Assembly: GCF_052118845.1 (NCBI RefSeq)
Contig: NZ_JBQKGJ010000020.1
Coordinates: forward strand, 1-64,000
Source of the DNA: Bilifractor sp002394235
GTDB taxonomy: Bacteria > Bacillota > Clostridia > Lachnospirales > Lachnospiraceae
Length of the DNA stretch: 64,000 nucleotides
Reading direction: 5' to 3'
Within the stretch, counting starts at the first letter, position 1; each line of letters begins with the position of its first letter. The notes beneath the pieces are model-generated. The model saw only the letters and a program-made list of their open reading frames with translations. It had not been told where the DNA came from and searched no databases. The position numbers were made by a program, and so were the translations under genes. This document shows positions 34,797-43,527 of this stretch, piece after piece.

Positions 34797-36524
34797 ATGA
34801 TAACAGATAAGACGCAGAAAACTGAAAGGGATAAAACCGCGTATCCGGATTCGCGGGAGGCGCTTGCCGGGCAGATTCTGCAGTTCGCGCGGGACAAGCT
34901 GATCACGGAGATGCCATATCTGAACCGGGCGCTCCTGGCGATGCCGGTGGTCTTTTATACACCGTCCGCAGAGAGAGCTGATGAACCGGGAGACAGGATG
35001 AATCCGGCTCCGAAGGGCGTATTGCCGGGGTCCGGGACAGCTGGCTTAGGCCCGGTGAGCTCCGCTGGAGAGAAGGAAAAGACGGAGAGTGAGTTCCGGA
35101 ATCCGGAAAGTGAGGGTGCAGAGCGTGATCAGGAAAAGAAGACCCTAGGGGAAAAGCTCGCCGGAAGCCTGCTCGGCATTGATGCCGGCGGGTACCGTCT
35201 GGCGGATCTTCCTGCGGGCATCGGAACTAACGGCAGCTACATTTACTGTGATGCGGAATCAGTGATCCGGTTGTTTCGAGAGGACCGGATCCGACTGATC
35301 CGAACCTTCCTTCACATGATTTTCCACTGTCTCTTTCGGCATCCGTTCCGGTATACGAGACTGGAGACGGGGCTGTGGGACCTGGCTGCCGATATCGCCG
35401 CGGAAAACGCGGTGGAGGAGTGCGGTCTTCGTGATCTGGAGCTTCCGGAAGACTGGGAGCGCAGAAACCGGATCCGCCAGCTGCGCAGATACACAGAGAA
35501 GATGACCGCCGAGAGCCTTTATCGTTTGTTCCTTGGAGAATCCGTACCGGAAAAGGATGGCAATGTTCCGGGAGAAAATCAGGTCACGAAGGATGGCAAT
35601 GTTCGGGGAGAGAATCTGGCCTCGAGGGATGGTAATGTTCCGGGAGAAAATCTGGCCTCGGGAGAGGGCAATGCTCATAGAGAGAATGGAGCAGAGGAGC
35701 TCCGTGAGCTCTTTCGTTTTGATCTGCACGAGCCATGGCTGATGGAAGATCATGTCTGGAAGGAGATGATCATCCGCCGGGGCGGAGATTCGGTCGGACA
35801 GAAGTGGCAGACCATCAGCAGCGGCGTGCAGAAGGATATGGAGTCCTTCGAGAAGAACCAGGCAAGAGTTCCGGGTGGATTGAAAAAGGTTTTTCACGAG
35901 CAGTACCGGAAAAGCGGAGAGTATGAGTCGTTTCTCCGGAAGTTTGCGAGATCGGCGGAAGAGATTCACGTCAACCCGGATGAATTTGACTATATCTATT
36001 ATACTTATGGCATGCAGCTGTACCGTAACATGCCGCTGATCGAGCCGCTTGAATATCGGGAGACCATGAAGATCCGTGATTTTGTCATCGCGCTGGATAC
36101 CTCTGGCTCCTGCCAGGGATCGACGATCCGTAACTTTCTCCACAAGACGTGGTCCGTGCTGAAAACGACAGAGAGCTTTACAGAACGGATGAATCTTCAT
36201 ATTATACAATGTGACAGCGACATACAGGAGGACAGAAAGATAACCTCCGATGAAGAGTTTGAGCGGTACATGAAGAGCATTGAGATTTCCGGGTCCGGAG
36301 GAACAGACTTCCGGCCCGTGTTTGAACGGGTAGACCAGATGAGAGCTTCCGGAGAACTGAGAAATCTCCGGGGACTCCTTTATTTCACGGACGGATACGG
36401 GACGTTTCCACTGCGGAAACCAGAGTATCAGACGGCGTTTATTTTTGTCAGAGAGGGATTTGAGATTCCGAAGGTGCCGTCGTGGGCGATGAGGCTCGTT
36501 CTGGACGCGGAAGACTTCGGTTAG
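34797..36524 (+). CDS. VWA-domain protein of the DUF2201 metallopeptidase-like type
   Basis: This 575-residue protein has an N-terminal DUF2201-like domain and a C-terminal von Willebrand A domain with the MIDAS motif DTSGS (D434), SGSGGTDFRPVFE and LLYFTDGYGTFP. DUF2201 proteins normally carry an HExxH-type zinc motif; here the site reads HMIFHCLFRH (H173-M174-x2-H177), so the catalytic Glu is replaced by Met. A Gly/Asn-rich linker has four 12-residue repeats of DGNVPGENLASR form (35556-35699). It is followed by a MoxR-type AAA+ gene, the classical MoxR-VWA chaperone pairing. The ATG at 34797 has a weak ribosome site, AGAAGAGTAAG. Confidence 0.8.
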   Translation: MITDKTQKTERDKTAYPDSREALAGQILQFARDKLITEMPYLNRALLAMPVVFYTPSAERADEPGDRMNPAPKGVLPGSGTAGLGPVSSAGEKEKTESEFRNPESEGAERDQEKKTLGEKLAGSLLGIDAGGYRLADLPAGIGTNGSYIYCDAESVIRLFREDRIRLIRTFLHMIFHCLFRHPFRYTRLETGLWDLAADIAAENAVEECGLRDLELPEDWERRNRIRQLRRYTEKMTAESLYRLFLGESVPEKDGNVPGENQVTKDGNVRGENLASRDGNVPGENLASGEGNAHRENGAEELRELFRFDLHEPWLMEDHVWKEMIIRRGGDSVGQKWQTISSGVQKDMESFEKNQARVPGGLKKVFHEQYRKSGEYESFLRKFARSAEEIHVNPDEFDYIYYTYGMQLYRNMPLIEPLEYRETMKIRDFVIALDTSGSCQGSTIRNFLHKTWSVLKTTESFTERMNLHIIQCDSDIQEDRKITSDEEFERYMKSIEISGSGGTDFRPVFERVDQMRASGELRNLRGLLYFTDGYGTFPLRKPEYQTAFIFVREGFEIPKVPSWAMRLVLDAEDFG

Positions 36525-36634
36525 CGGAAGCAAAGCTGAAGATGCGTGAGCAGTAAGCCGCGTCCGCCGGGCACGCATCGCAAAAACGCTGACAGGCTTG
36601 CGGAACTGGCCCTGAAAAAGAGAACGTAATACAG

Positions 36635-36790
36635 ACAGAGACGCAGACGGGGCCACGGACTGTAACACAAACGGAGACGCAGACGGGGCCACGAACCGGT
36701 ACACAGCGGGAGATGCAGACGGGGCCACGGACCGGAACATAGACGGAGAAAGAGACACAGACCGGTACACAGTCGGAGACGCAGAAAGAG
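36635..36790 (+). repeat. 36-bp tandem repeats upstream of the MoxR gene
   Basis: GCAGACGGGGCCACG recurs at 36643, 36679 and 36715, followed by more degenerate GGAGACGCAGA-type units up to the MoxR start. The array is purine-rich and makes up most of the 290-nt gap between the VWA and MoxR genes. Confidence 0.9.
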
Positions 36791-36814
36791 TCAGAGATAC
36801 AGAAAGAGATAGGA

Positions 36815-38323
36815 ATGAATATACAGCAGGCAAAGGAACAGATTCGTCAGGCAGTGATGATCTATCTGATGAAGGATGAATATGGAAATTACAGAATTCC
36901 TCTGGAGAGGCAGAGACCGGTGTTCCTGATCGGCGCGCCGGGAATCGGAAAAACTGCAATCATGGAACAGATCGCGAGGGAGCTTGATATCTCCCTCGTC
37001 TCATATTCCATGACACACCACACGAGACAGAGCGCTCTCGGTCTGCCGTTTATCTCCCGCAAGAGCTATCAGGGCGAGGCCTGCAATGTTTCCGAATATA
37101 CGATGAGTGAGATTATCGCCTCCATGTATGAAAACATGGAGAAATCCGGAAAGAAGGAAGGCATACTGTTTCTGGATGAGATCAACTGTGTCTCGGAAAC
37201 GCTCGGTCCTTCCATGCTTCAGTTTTTGCAGTACAAGACCTTCGGCACTCATCAGATCCCGCGGGGCTGGGTCGTGGTAACTGCCGGCAATCCGCCGGAG
37301 TACAACCGATCGGTGCATGAGTTTGATATCGTCACACTGGACCGCCTTAAGGTCCTGAAGGCGGAGCCAGATTATGCCACATGGAAGACCTATGCGGAAA
37401 AGCAGGGAATTCACAAGGCAATTCAGTCTTATCTGGATATCAATCCGGATGATTTCTATTCGATCGAGACGACGGTTGACGGCAAGAACTACGTGACGGC
37501 GCGCGGCTGGGAAGATCTCTCCGAGGCAATTTTTCTCTATGAGGAACAGAGTTTCCCGGTTGATGAGATGCTGATCGGACAGTATCTGCACCATCCGAGA
37601 ATTGCCGCGGAATTTGCAACGTATTATCAGCTGTACCGGAAGTACCGGGAAGACTACCAGGTCCGCCGCATTCTGGACGGGACCGCGGAGAGCCAGATCG
37701 TGGCGAGAGCGGGGAAGGCACCCTTTGATGAGAGAATCACGCTTCTTGGGCTTCTGACGGAGGCGCTTCTGCCGGAAATCCGGCAGAACGTGCGGGAGGA
37801 AGACTGCCTGAAGGGTCTGCACGCCGGACTGGCTGAGATCGGTGCCGGGATACAGGAAAAAAATGCGCGGTCCGTCTCGGAGCTTCTGACAGAAGCTATG
37901 CAGAAAGAAGAGCAGAAGCTGGAGGAGCTGACGGCGGCAAACGGGATCACAGACGATGAGAGACTCCGGAGGCAGTACCCCATCGCCTTTGCCGGGGAGT
38001 GTCTGAAGGATTTTCGTCTGGAAAAGCCTGCGGGATCCGACAAAGAATTTGAAATTGTAAAAAGAATTTTCTCGGGGCGCGTCAGCTCTATGAAGGGGGA
38101 GACCTCCCGGATCAGCAGGGAGATTTCCAACGTATTCGATTTTGTCAGCCGCGCCTTCGGCGACGGGAATGAAATGCTTCTCCTGGTGACAGAGCTCACG
38201 GTCAACGATTACAGCGTCCGCTTTCTCAGTGCGCACGGGAATGAGGAATATTTCCGCTACCATGAAAAGTTCATGCTTTCCGAGAGGGAAAAGGAGCTGT
38301 CCCGGGAAGTGAATGCGATTTAA
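36815..38323 (+). CDS. MoxR-type AAA+ ATPase
   Basis: This 502-residue AAA+ ATPase has Walker A GAPGIGKT (residues 40-47), Walker B GILFLDEINC, and sensor-1 VVVTAGNPPEYNRSVHEFD. The AAA core covers about 5-290, then a longer helical C-terminal extension of unknown role. MoxR ATPases act as chaperones with VWA proteins to mature metalloenzymes or complexes; the neighbouring 34797 gene supplies the VWA partner. The ATG is preceded by AAAGAGATAGGA. The stop region lies inside a ~35-bp tandem array. Confidence 0.88.
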   Translation: MNIQQAKEQIRQAVMIYLMKDEYGNYRIPLERQRPVFLIGAPGIGKTAIMEQIARELDISLVSYSMTHHTRQSALGLPFISRKSYQGEACNVSEYTMSEIIASMYENMEKSGKKEGILFLDEINCVSETLGPSMLQFLQYKTFGTHQIPRGWVVVTAGNPPEYNRSVHEFDIVTLDRLKVLKAEPDYATWKTYAEKQGIHKAIQSYLDINPDDFYSIETTVDGKNYVTARGWEDLSEAIFLYEEQSFPVDEMLIGQYLHHPRIAAEFATYYQLYRKYREDYQVRRILDGTAESQIVARAGKAPFDERITLLGLLTEALLPEIRQNVREEDCLKGLHAGLAEIGAGIQEKNARSVSELLTEAMQKEEQKLEELTAANGITDDERLRRQYPIAFAGECLKDFRLEKPAGSDKEFEIVKRIFSGRVSSMKGETSRISREISNVFDFVSRAFGDGNEMLLLVTELTVNDYSVRFLSAHGNEEYFRYHEKFMLSEREKELSREVNAI

Positions 38324-38437
38324 GGCAGAATGGTACCGGGAAAATGAATGCAATGCGAGAAAGAATGGTGCCGGGAAAATGAATGCAATGTGAGAAAGAA
38401 TGGTGCCGGGAAGTGAATGTGTTGTGAAGCAGATTGG
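38302..38437 (+). repeat. Four ~35-bp tandem copies of the MoxR gene 3' end
   Basis: CCGGGAAGTGAATGCG within the last codons at 38302 recurs as CCGGGAAAATGAATGCAATG at 38336 and 38371 and as CCGGGAAGTGAATGTG at 38406. The first copy carries the stop codon, the rest are non-coding and reach the next start. Confidence 0.9.
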
Positions 38438-38445
38438 AATAGCGC

Positions 38446-38976
38446 ATGGTATCGATAGATAAGTATTTAAAAAAAGACGCACTTCTGTTAAAATATGCAC
38501 GTAGCGCGGGAGAAAACGAGACAGACAGAATAAAACTTCAGAATTCCGGCACGATTCTTGTGTTTCCGGTTGAGAATACCTACATGATGAATGATCTGCT
38601 CACCGGGTTCGGCAGAAACGGGAAGGAGTATGATTTCTCGGTCTATGACAGGGTGCTCGACCGTACCTGGATGGATTCCAGGAGAGTGGAAATGATTCTG
38701 ATGCGTCTGAAGTATCCGGAGGATCTCGCCCCGGAGAAGGCGGCGGAGTACCGCGGCAGAATCAACGCAAAGCTGGAGGAAGTCCTGCGTCATCTCGCGG
38801 CTGACCGGAATCTTCCGGTACTGAAGCTTCTGGCGGAAGAGGGATTTTTCAATGCGGAAAATATTGAGGGCTGCATTAAAACTCTCGAAAGAGCCGGTGA
38901 GAGAGAAATGATGCTCTGGCTGATGAACTGGAAGAATCAGGAGATCGGAAGCGACGCGTTTGATTTTTCCCTCTGA
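38446..38976 (+). CDS. Unknown protein associated with the VWA-MoxR pair
   Basis: I do not recognise this 176-residue soluble protein. It begins MVSIDKYLKKDALLLKYARS and ends GSDAFDFSL. It is predicted mixed alpha/beta with a helical middle (about 100-165) and no Cys, signal or membrane segment. It lies 122 nt after the MoxR gene on the same strand, so it is the candidate third component of the VWA-MoxR locus. The ATG at 38446 has only a weak ribosome site (TTGGAATAGCGC). Confidence 0.7.
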   Translation: MVSIDKYLKKDALLLKYARSAGENETDRIKLQNSGTILVFPVENTYMMNDLLTGFGRNGKEYDFSVYDRVLDRTWMDSRRVEMILMRLKYPEDLAPEKAAEYRGRINAKLEEVLRHLAADRNLPVLKLLAEEGFFNAENIEGCIKTLERAGEREMMLWLMNWKNQEIGSDAFDFSL

Positions 38977-39165
38977 TGCGGCAGGCACGCGTATATGCGG
39001 TGGATTGCTGAGATGCGCGCCGCGGAATAAATGATGAATATGATTGAGTGGTTAATAAATCAGGATGATTGTTCCGCAGAGGCAGAATCTGCCTTTCGGA
39101 TGAATCATAAATCAACTATTTAAAATTTTTTCAAAAGGAGGAGCCGGTTATTCCGGCGAGTGGAG

Positions 39166-40530
39166 ATGGAGAAAATTTTCAAACTCAAAGAGCACGGCAC
39201 AACCGTGAGAACTGAGATCATCGCTGGTCTCACAACTTTCCTGACGATGGCTTACATCCTTGCCGTCAACCCGAATATTCTGGGTACGGTTATGGATCGG
39301 AGCGGCGTATTCGTTGCAACAGCTCTTGCTTCGGCGATCGCTACCTTCATCATGGGATTCTTCGCAAATTACCCGATTGCTCTTTCCGCAGGTCTCGGAC
39401 TGAACGCGTATTTTGCTTATACCGTATGTCTGGGCGAACTTGGAGGACAGGCAGATGCCTTCACGATCTGTCTGACTGCTGTATTCATTGAGGGCATTAT
39501 CTTTATCATCATGTCCCTGTTCAAGGTACGTGAGCAGATCATCAACGGAATCCCGGCAAACCTGAAGAACGGTATTTCCGCAGGTATCGGTCTGTTCGTA
39601 GCGTTCATCGGTCTTCAGAACGCGAACATCGTCGTTGCAAATGATTCCACAAAGGTCGGCCTTGGAGACTTCAGCAAACCGGATGTCGCCTTGGCGCTGA
39701 TCGGATTCATCATCATCCTGATCCTGGTGCATTACAACGTAAAGGGTTCTGTGCTGATCGGCATTATCGTAACCTGGGTTCTCGGAATGATCGCACAGGC
39801 AGCCGGCTGGTATGTCGTTGACGTTGACGCGGGCGTTTACAGTGTATTCCCGAACTTCTCCGCAGGTCTTCAGCTCGGAGGTATCGCGAACACAGCGTTC
39901 AAGTTTAATTTCGCATGGGCAGGACAGCATCTGATTCAGTTCATCGCGATCATGTTCAGTTTCCTGTATGTAGATCTCTTTGATACCGTTGGAACGGTTG
40001 TCGGCGTTGCAGACAAGGCGGGACTTCTGGATGAGAACGGAAATCTTCCCCGTGTAGGCCGCGTACTTCTGTCTGATGCTATTGGTACTGTTGCAGGTGC
40101 TTGTCTTGGTACATCCACGATTACTTCCTTCGTAGAGTCCAGCGCAGGTGTTGCTGCGGGCGGACGCACCGGTCTGACCGCGGTTACAACCGGTGTGATG
40201 TTCATCCTGTCCCTGTTCCTGAGCCCGATCTTCCTTGCAATTCCGAGCTTTGCTACAGCACCGGCTCTTCTGTATGTCGGCATGCTGATGATCTCGTCAG
40301 CGAAGAAGATTGAATTTGACGGAGATATCGCCGATACGGCAGCCGCGTACATGGCGATGCTGATGATGCCGCTGGCGTACTCCATCGCGACAGGTATCAT
40401 GTTCGGTATCCTGTCATGGGTTATCCTGAAAGTATTCGAGAAGAAGGCAAAGGATGTCAGCCCGGTAATGTGGGTGGTATTCGTCCTGTTCTGCCTGAGG
40501 ATTGTATCTCTGGTTACAAACTTCTCGTAA
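39166..40530 (+). CDS. NCS2-family purine permease
   Basis: This 454-residue transporter belongs to the NCS2/AzgA-like branch of guanine/hypoxanthine/xanthine permeases. Motifs are AGLTTFLTMAYILAVNPNIL, ALSAGLGLNAYFAYTV, LKNGISAGIGLFVAFIGLQN and LYVDLFDTVGTVVGVADKAG, with 12-14 hydrophobic segments. Which start is used is unclear: ATG 39166 and in-frame GTG 39160 lie 22 and 16 nt after AAGGAGGAG. A small CCGG-TTATT-CCGG hairpin between them could bring the ribosome site closer. A strong bidirectional terminator follows. Confidence 0.9.
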   Translation: MEKIFKLKEHGTTVRTEIIAGLTTFLTMAYILAVNPNILGTVMDRSGVFVATALASAIATFIMGFFANYPIALSAGLGLNAYFAYTVCLGELGGQADAFTICLTAVFIEGIIFIIMSLFKVREQIINGIPANLKNGISAGIGLFVAFIGLQNANIVVANDSTKVGLGDFSKPDVALALIGFIIILILVHYNVKGSVLIGIIVTWVLGMIAQAAGWYVVDVDAGVYSVFPNFSAGLQLGGIANTAFKFNFAWAGQHLIQFIAIMFSFLYVDLFDTVGTVVGVADKAGLLDENGNLPRVGRVLLSDAIGTVAGACLGTSTITSFVESSAGVAAGGRTGLTAVTTGVMFILSLFLSPIFLAIPSFATAPALLYVGMLMISSAKKIEFDGDIADTAAAYMAMLMMPLAYSIATGIMFGILSWVILKVFEKKAKDVSPVMWVVFVLFCLRIVSLVTNFS

Positions 40531-40620
40531 CTCCATGCGATAAATCGATCCATCTGACAGATCTATCGATTGGATCCGTGAATCAGAGTCCTCTGTCAGA
40601 TATACCGATTGAATTGCAGC

Positions 40621-40670
40621 GCAAAGAAAGGCTGTCGCGTCATCTCTGACGCGGCAGCCTTTCTTTGTGC
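40621..40670. terminator. Strong bidirectional terminator
   Basis: GCAAAGAAAGGCTG-CGCGTCA pairs with TGACGCG-CAGCCTTTCTTTGTGC around TCTC, about 21 bp. It separates the converging NCS2 permease and cellobiose phosphorylase genes and has A/T-rich flanks for both directions. Confidence 0.9.
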
Positions 40671-40701
40671 TACTTAAAAGCTCTTAAAAGCTATAGAAAA
40701 T

Positions 40702-43137
40702 TCATCCAAGTGTCACGACGACATTTACGTCAGTTTTACCCTGGACAGGCGGAATCACGTTGCCTTCGACCGGACTGCCGTCGATCGTCATGGATTTCAC
40801 ACCCTTCTGTACGTGAGCGGAGTTGTTCACGGTGATGTGATATCTGACGCCGCGGAAGGTTCGGTCAATGGTATATCCCTTCATGGTGTCAGGAATACAT
40901 GGATCGATTTTCAATCCGTGGAACGTAGGCTGAACACCGAGGATGTACTGACTCATAGCCGTGAAGGTCCATGCGGCGGTGCCGGTGAGCCAGCTGTTTT
41001 TGCCCTCTCCGAAGGTGGGCGCGTCGATGCCGGCGACCATCTGACAGTACACATATGGTTCTGTGCGGTGAATCTCGCTGATATCTTCCAGGTAGATCGG
41101 ACAGGTCTTGCGGAACACCTCAAAGGCGCGGTTGCCGTGGCCGAGAACGGTCTCCGCACAGGCAATCCAAGGGTTGTTGTGACAGAAGATCCCTGCGTTT
41201 TCCTTATACCCCGGAGGGTAAGAGGAAATTTCACCGAGCTCGACATGATATTTTGTGTAAGCCGGCTGCAGCAGGACGATGCCGTATTTTGTCTCGAGCT
41301 TCTGCTCAACACTTTTCAGTGCGGTTTCGGCCTTTCCGTCGTCTACTCCGACGCCTGCCATTACGCACATGCCCTGAGGCTCGATATAGATCTGGCCCTC
41401 TTCGCAGGTATGGCTGCCGACGGCCTTGCCGTATGCGTCATAGGCACGAACAAACCAGCTGCCGTCCCATCCGGCGTCCTCGATGGCTGTCTCCATTTCC
41501 TTCACATTCCTGCGGACTTCCGCAGCTTCTTCATCAAGACCGATCTGATCACACAGCTCCGCATACTCTGTTCCGTATTTAACATACATTCCAGCGATAA
41601 AAACAGACTCTGCCACCGGTCCCTCGCTCGGACCGAAGGTCTGAAAGCTTTCGCCGGGTTCCTCTGAGAAGCAGTTCAAATTCAGGCAGTCATTCCAGTC
41701 AGCGCGGCCGATCAGCGGAAGACTGTGGGGACCCCGGTGTGTTGAGGTGAAGCGGAAACTTCTTCTCAGGTGCTCCATCAGCGGAACTGCTCTGGAAAAA
41801 TCACAGTCAAAGGCGCATTTCTCGTCCAGAATCGAGAAATCGCCGGTCTCGCGGATGTATGCGCAGACCGCAGCGATCAGCCACAGAGGATCGTCGTTAA
41901 AACCTCCGCCGATGTCCGCGTTTCCTTTTTTGGTCAGAGGCTGGTACTGATGGTATGTGCTGCCATCCTCGAACTGCGTATTCGCGATATCGATGATTCG
42001 TTCACGCGCCCTTTCGGGGATCAGATGGACGAATCCCAGAAGATCCTGACAGGAATCCCGGAACCCCATTCCCCTCCCGAGACCGCTTTCGAAATAGCTG
42101 GCGCTGCGGCTCATATTGAAGGTCACCATACACTGATACTGGTTCCAGATGTTCACAAGGCGGTTCAGCTTTTCATCATCGGTGTGCACGGTGTAGGTGG
42201 ATAACAGCCGGCTCCAGTAATCCTTCAGTTCCTGAAATGCCAGATCCACCTGTTCGTCGGTCTGGTATTTTGCGAGAAGCTCATTTGCCGGCTTCTTGTT
42301 GATGACATTCGGAGCCTCGAACTTCTGATCTTTCGGATTCTCACAGTATCCCAGAACAAAAATAAAGCTCTCCGAGGCACCCGGGGCGAGATCGACCTTG
42401 AGATGGTGACTTCCGACCGGCTGCCAGCCGTGTGCGATACTGTTCCTGCTTTCTCCTGCAAGCACTGCCTCAGGATTGGCAAAGCCGTTGTAGAGTCCGA
42501 TGAAAGCCTCTCTGCTGGTATCGAATCCGGCGATATCGCGATTCACGGAATAGACGGCATAGTGGTTCCGGCGTTCACGATATTCGGTCTTGTGGTAGAT
42601 CGTATTTCCGAGTACCTCCACCTCACCGGTGGAAAAATTGCGCTGGAAGTTTGAAGCGTCGTCCTGTGCGTTCCAGAGACAGAACTCGACGAAGCTGAAC
42701 AGATCCAGATGCCGCTGGGAAGAGGAGTTGTTCGTCAGAATGATGCGGTTGATCTCACAGTTGTCATGAATCGGTACAAATGCCTGAAGGGTAGCCTCGA
42801 TCTGGTTTTTGGTCCCGGTGATGATGGTGTATCCCAGACCATGCCGGCAGGAATAGCTGTCAAGCTCGGTCTGAGTCGGCTGCCATCCGGGATTCCAGAT
42901 CGTATCTCCGTCTTTAATATAGTAATAACGCCCGCCGTTATCCAGAGGACAGTTATTGTAGCGATATCTGGTGAGCCGCAGGAGCTTCGCGTCTTTATAG
43001 AAGGAGTATCCTCCGGCCGTATTTGAAATCAGGCTGAAAAAATCCTGTGAACCCAGATAATTGATCCAGGGAAGGGGAGTACGTGGCGTGCTGATCACGT
43101 ACTCTTTGTTCGCGTCGTCAAAGTGTCCGAATTTCAT
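40702..43137 (-). CDS. Cellobiose phosphorylase (GH94)
   Basis: This 811-residue cytosolic enzyme splits cellobiose with phosphate into glucose 1-phosphate and glucose, saving ATP. It starts MKFGHFDDANKEYVI, the standard start of the family (usually about 810 residues), and includes TPLPWINYLG, GRGMGFRDSCQDLLGF, NADIGGGFNDDPLWL with the catalytic Asp region, and GRADWNDCLN. The start at 43137 follows a perfect AAAGGAGG; an in-frame upstream start at 43173 is rejected. It is divergent from a LacI gene, and its promoter is flanked by two LacI-type operators. ABC sugar uptake genes lie on the other side. Confidence 0.93.
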   Translation of the reverse strand: MKFGHFDDANKEYVISTPRTPLPWINYLGSQDFFSLISNTAGGYSFYKDAKLLRLTRYRYNNCPLDNGGRYYYIKDGDTIWNPGWQPTQTELDSYSCRHGLGYTIITGTKNQIEATLQAFVPIHDNCEINRIILTNNSSSQRHLDLFSFVEFCLWNAQDDASNFQRNFSTGEVEVLGNTIYHKTEYRERRNHYAVYSVNRDIAGFDTSREAFIGLYNGFANPEAVLAGESRNSIAHGWQPVGSHHLKVDLAPGASESFIFVLGYCENPKDQKFEAPNVINKKPANELLAKYQTDEQVDLAFQELKDYWSRLLSTYTVHTDDEKLNRLVNIWNQYQCMVTFNMSRSASYFESGLGRGMGFRDSCQDLLGFVHLIPERARERIIDIANTQFEDGSTYHQYQPLTKKGNADIGGGFNDDPLWLIAAVCAYIRETGDFSILDEKCAFDCDFSRAVPLMEHLRRSFRFTSTHRGPHSLPLIGRADWNDCLNLNCFSEEPGESFQTFGPSEGPVAESVFIAGMYVKYGTEYAELCDQIGLDEEAAEVRRNVKEMETAIEDAGWDGSWFVRAYDAYGKAVGSHTCEEGQIYIEPQGMCVMAGVGVDDGKAETALKSVEQKLETKYGIVLLQPAYTKYHVELGEISSYPPGYKENAGIFCHNNPWIACAETVLGHGNRAFEVFRKTCPIYLEDISEIHRTEPYVYCQMVAGIDAPTFGEGKNSWLTGTAAWTFTAMSQYILGVQPTFHGLKIDPCIPDTMKGYTIDRTFRGVRYHITVNNSAHVQKGVKSMTIDGSPVEGNVIPPVQGKTDVNVVVTLG

Positions 43138-43307
43138 CTGATATCCTCCTTTCAGATGGCTCTGTATATGCATACATAATCACATATTATAAGATAGTTC
43201 TTTTGCGCGCCGTGCGACAGGCGGCATTGTAATCGACGAGATTTATCATCTGTCAGAACTCTTGCGCGTGCCGTGACAGCCGCCAGACTGGATTTTCAAA
43301 GAATCTG

Positions 43308-43325
43308 TACGAATACGTTTTCGTA
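43308..43325. promoter_or_regulatory. LacI-type operator O1
   Basis: The near-palindrome TACGAATACGTTTTCGTA lies about 8-25 nt downstream of the predicted transcription start of the phosphorylase gene, a position for blocking elongation. Confidence 0.65.
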
Positions 43326-43339
43326 ACTAGCTTTAGCTC

Positions 43340-43368
43340 ATTATAAGCTTCAATTATTTGAAAGTAAA
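43340..43368 (-). promoter_or_regulatory. Promoter of the cellobiose phosphorylase gene
   Basis: On the minus strand: TTTACT (43368-43363), 17-nt spacer, TATAAT (43345-43340). Operators lie on both sides. Confidence 0.75.
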
Positions 43369-43372
43369 TAGA

Positions 43373-43384
43373 GAAAACGTTTTC
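43373..43384. promoter_or_regulatory. LacI-type operator O2
   Basis: The perfect 12-bp palindrome GAAAACGTTTTC lies 5 nt upstream of the phosphorylase -35. CcpA or the adjacent LacI protein are possible binders. Confidence 0.7.
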
Positions 43385-43445
43385 AAAGATAAAGTATATG
43401 TAAACTAGACAAAAATATCGGAATATAATTGTGAAATGAGAATAA

Positions 43446-43474
43446 TTGACGAATAACCGAAAACGATTTAGAAT
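43446..43474 (+). promoter_or_regulatory. Promoter of the lacI-type gene with operators in the spacer
   Basis: TTGACG (43446-43451), 17 nt, TAGAAT (43469-43474). The half-site-like CGAAAACGATT occurs in the spacer (43458-43468) and again at 43483-43493 near the start of transcription, 25 nt apart, suggesting autoregulation. Confidence 0.7.
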
Positions 43475-43527
43475 GAGAGCAACGAAAACGATTAAGTGAG
43501 ACAGACCAAAGGAGAGATCAGGACATC

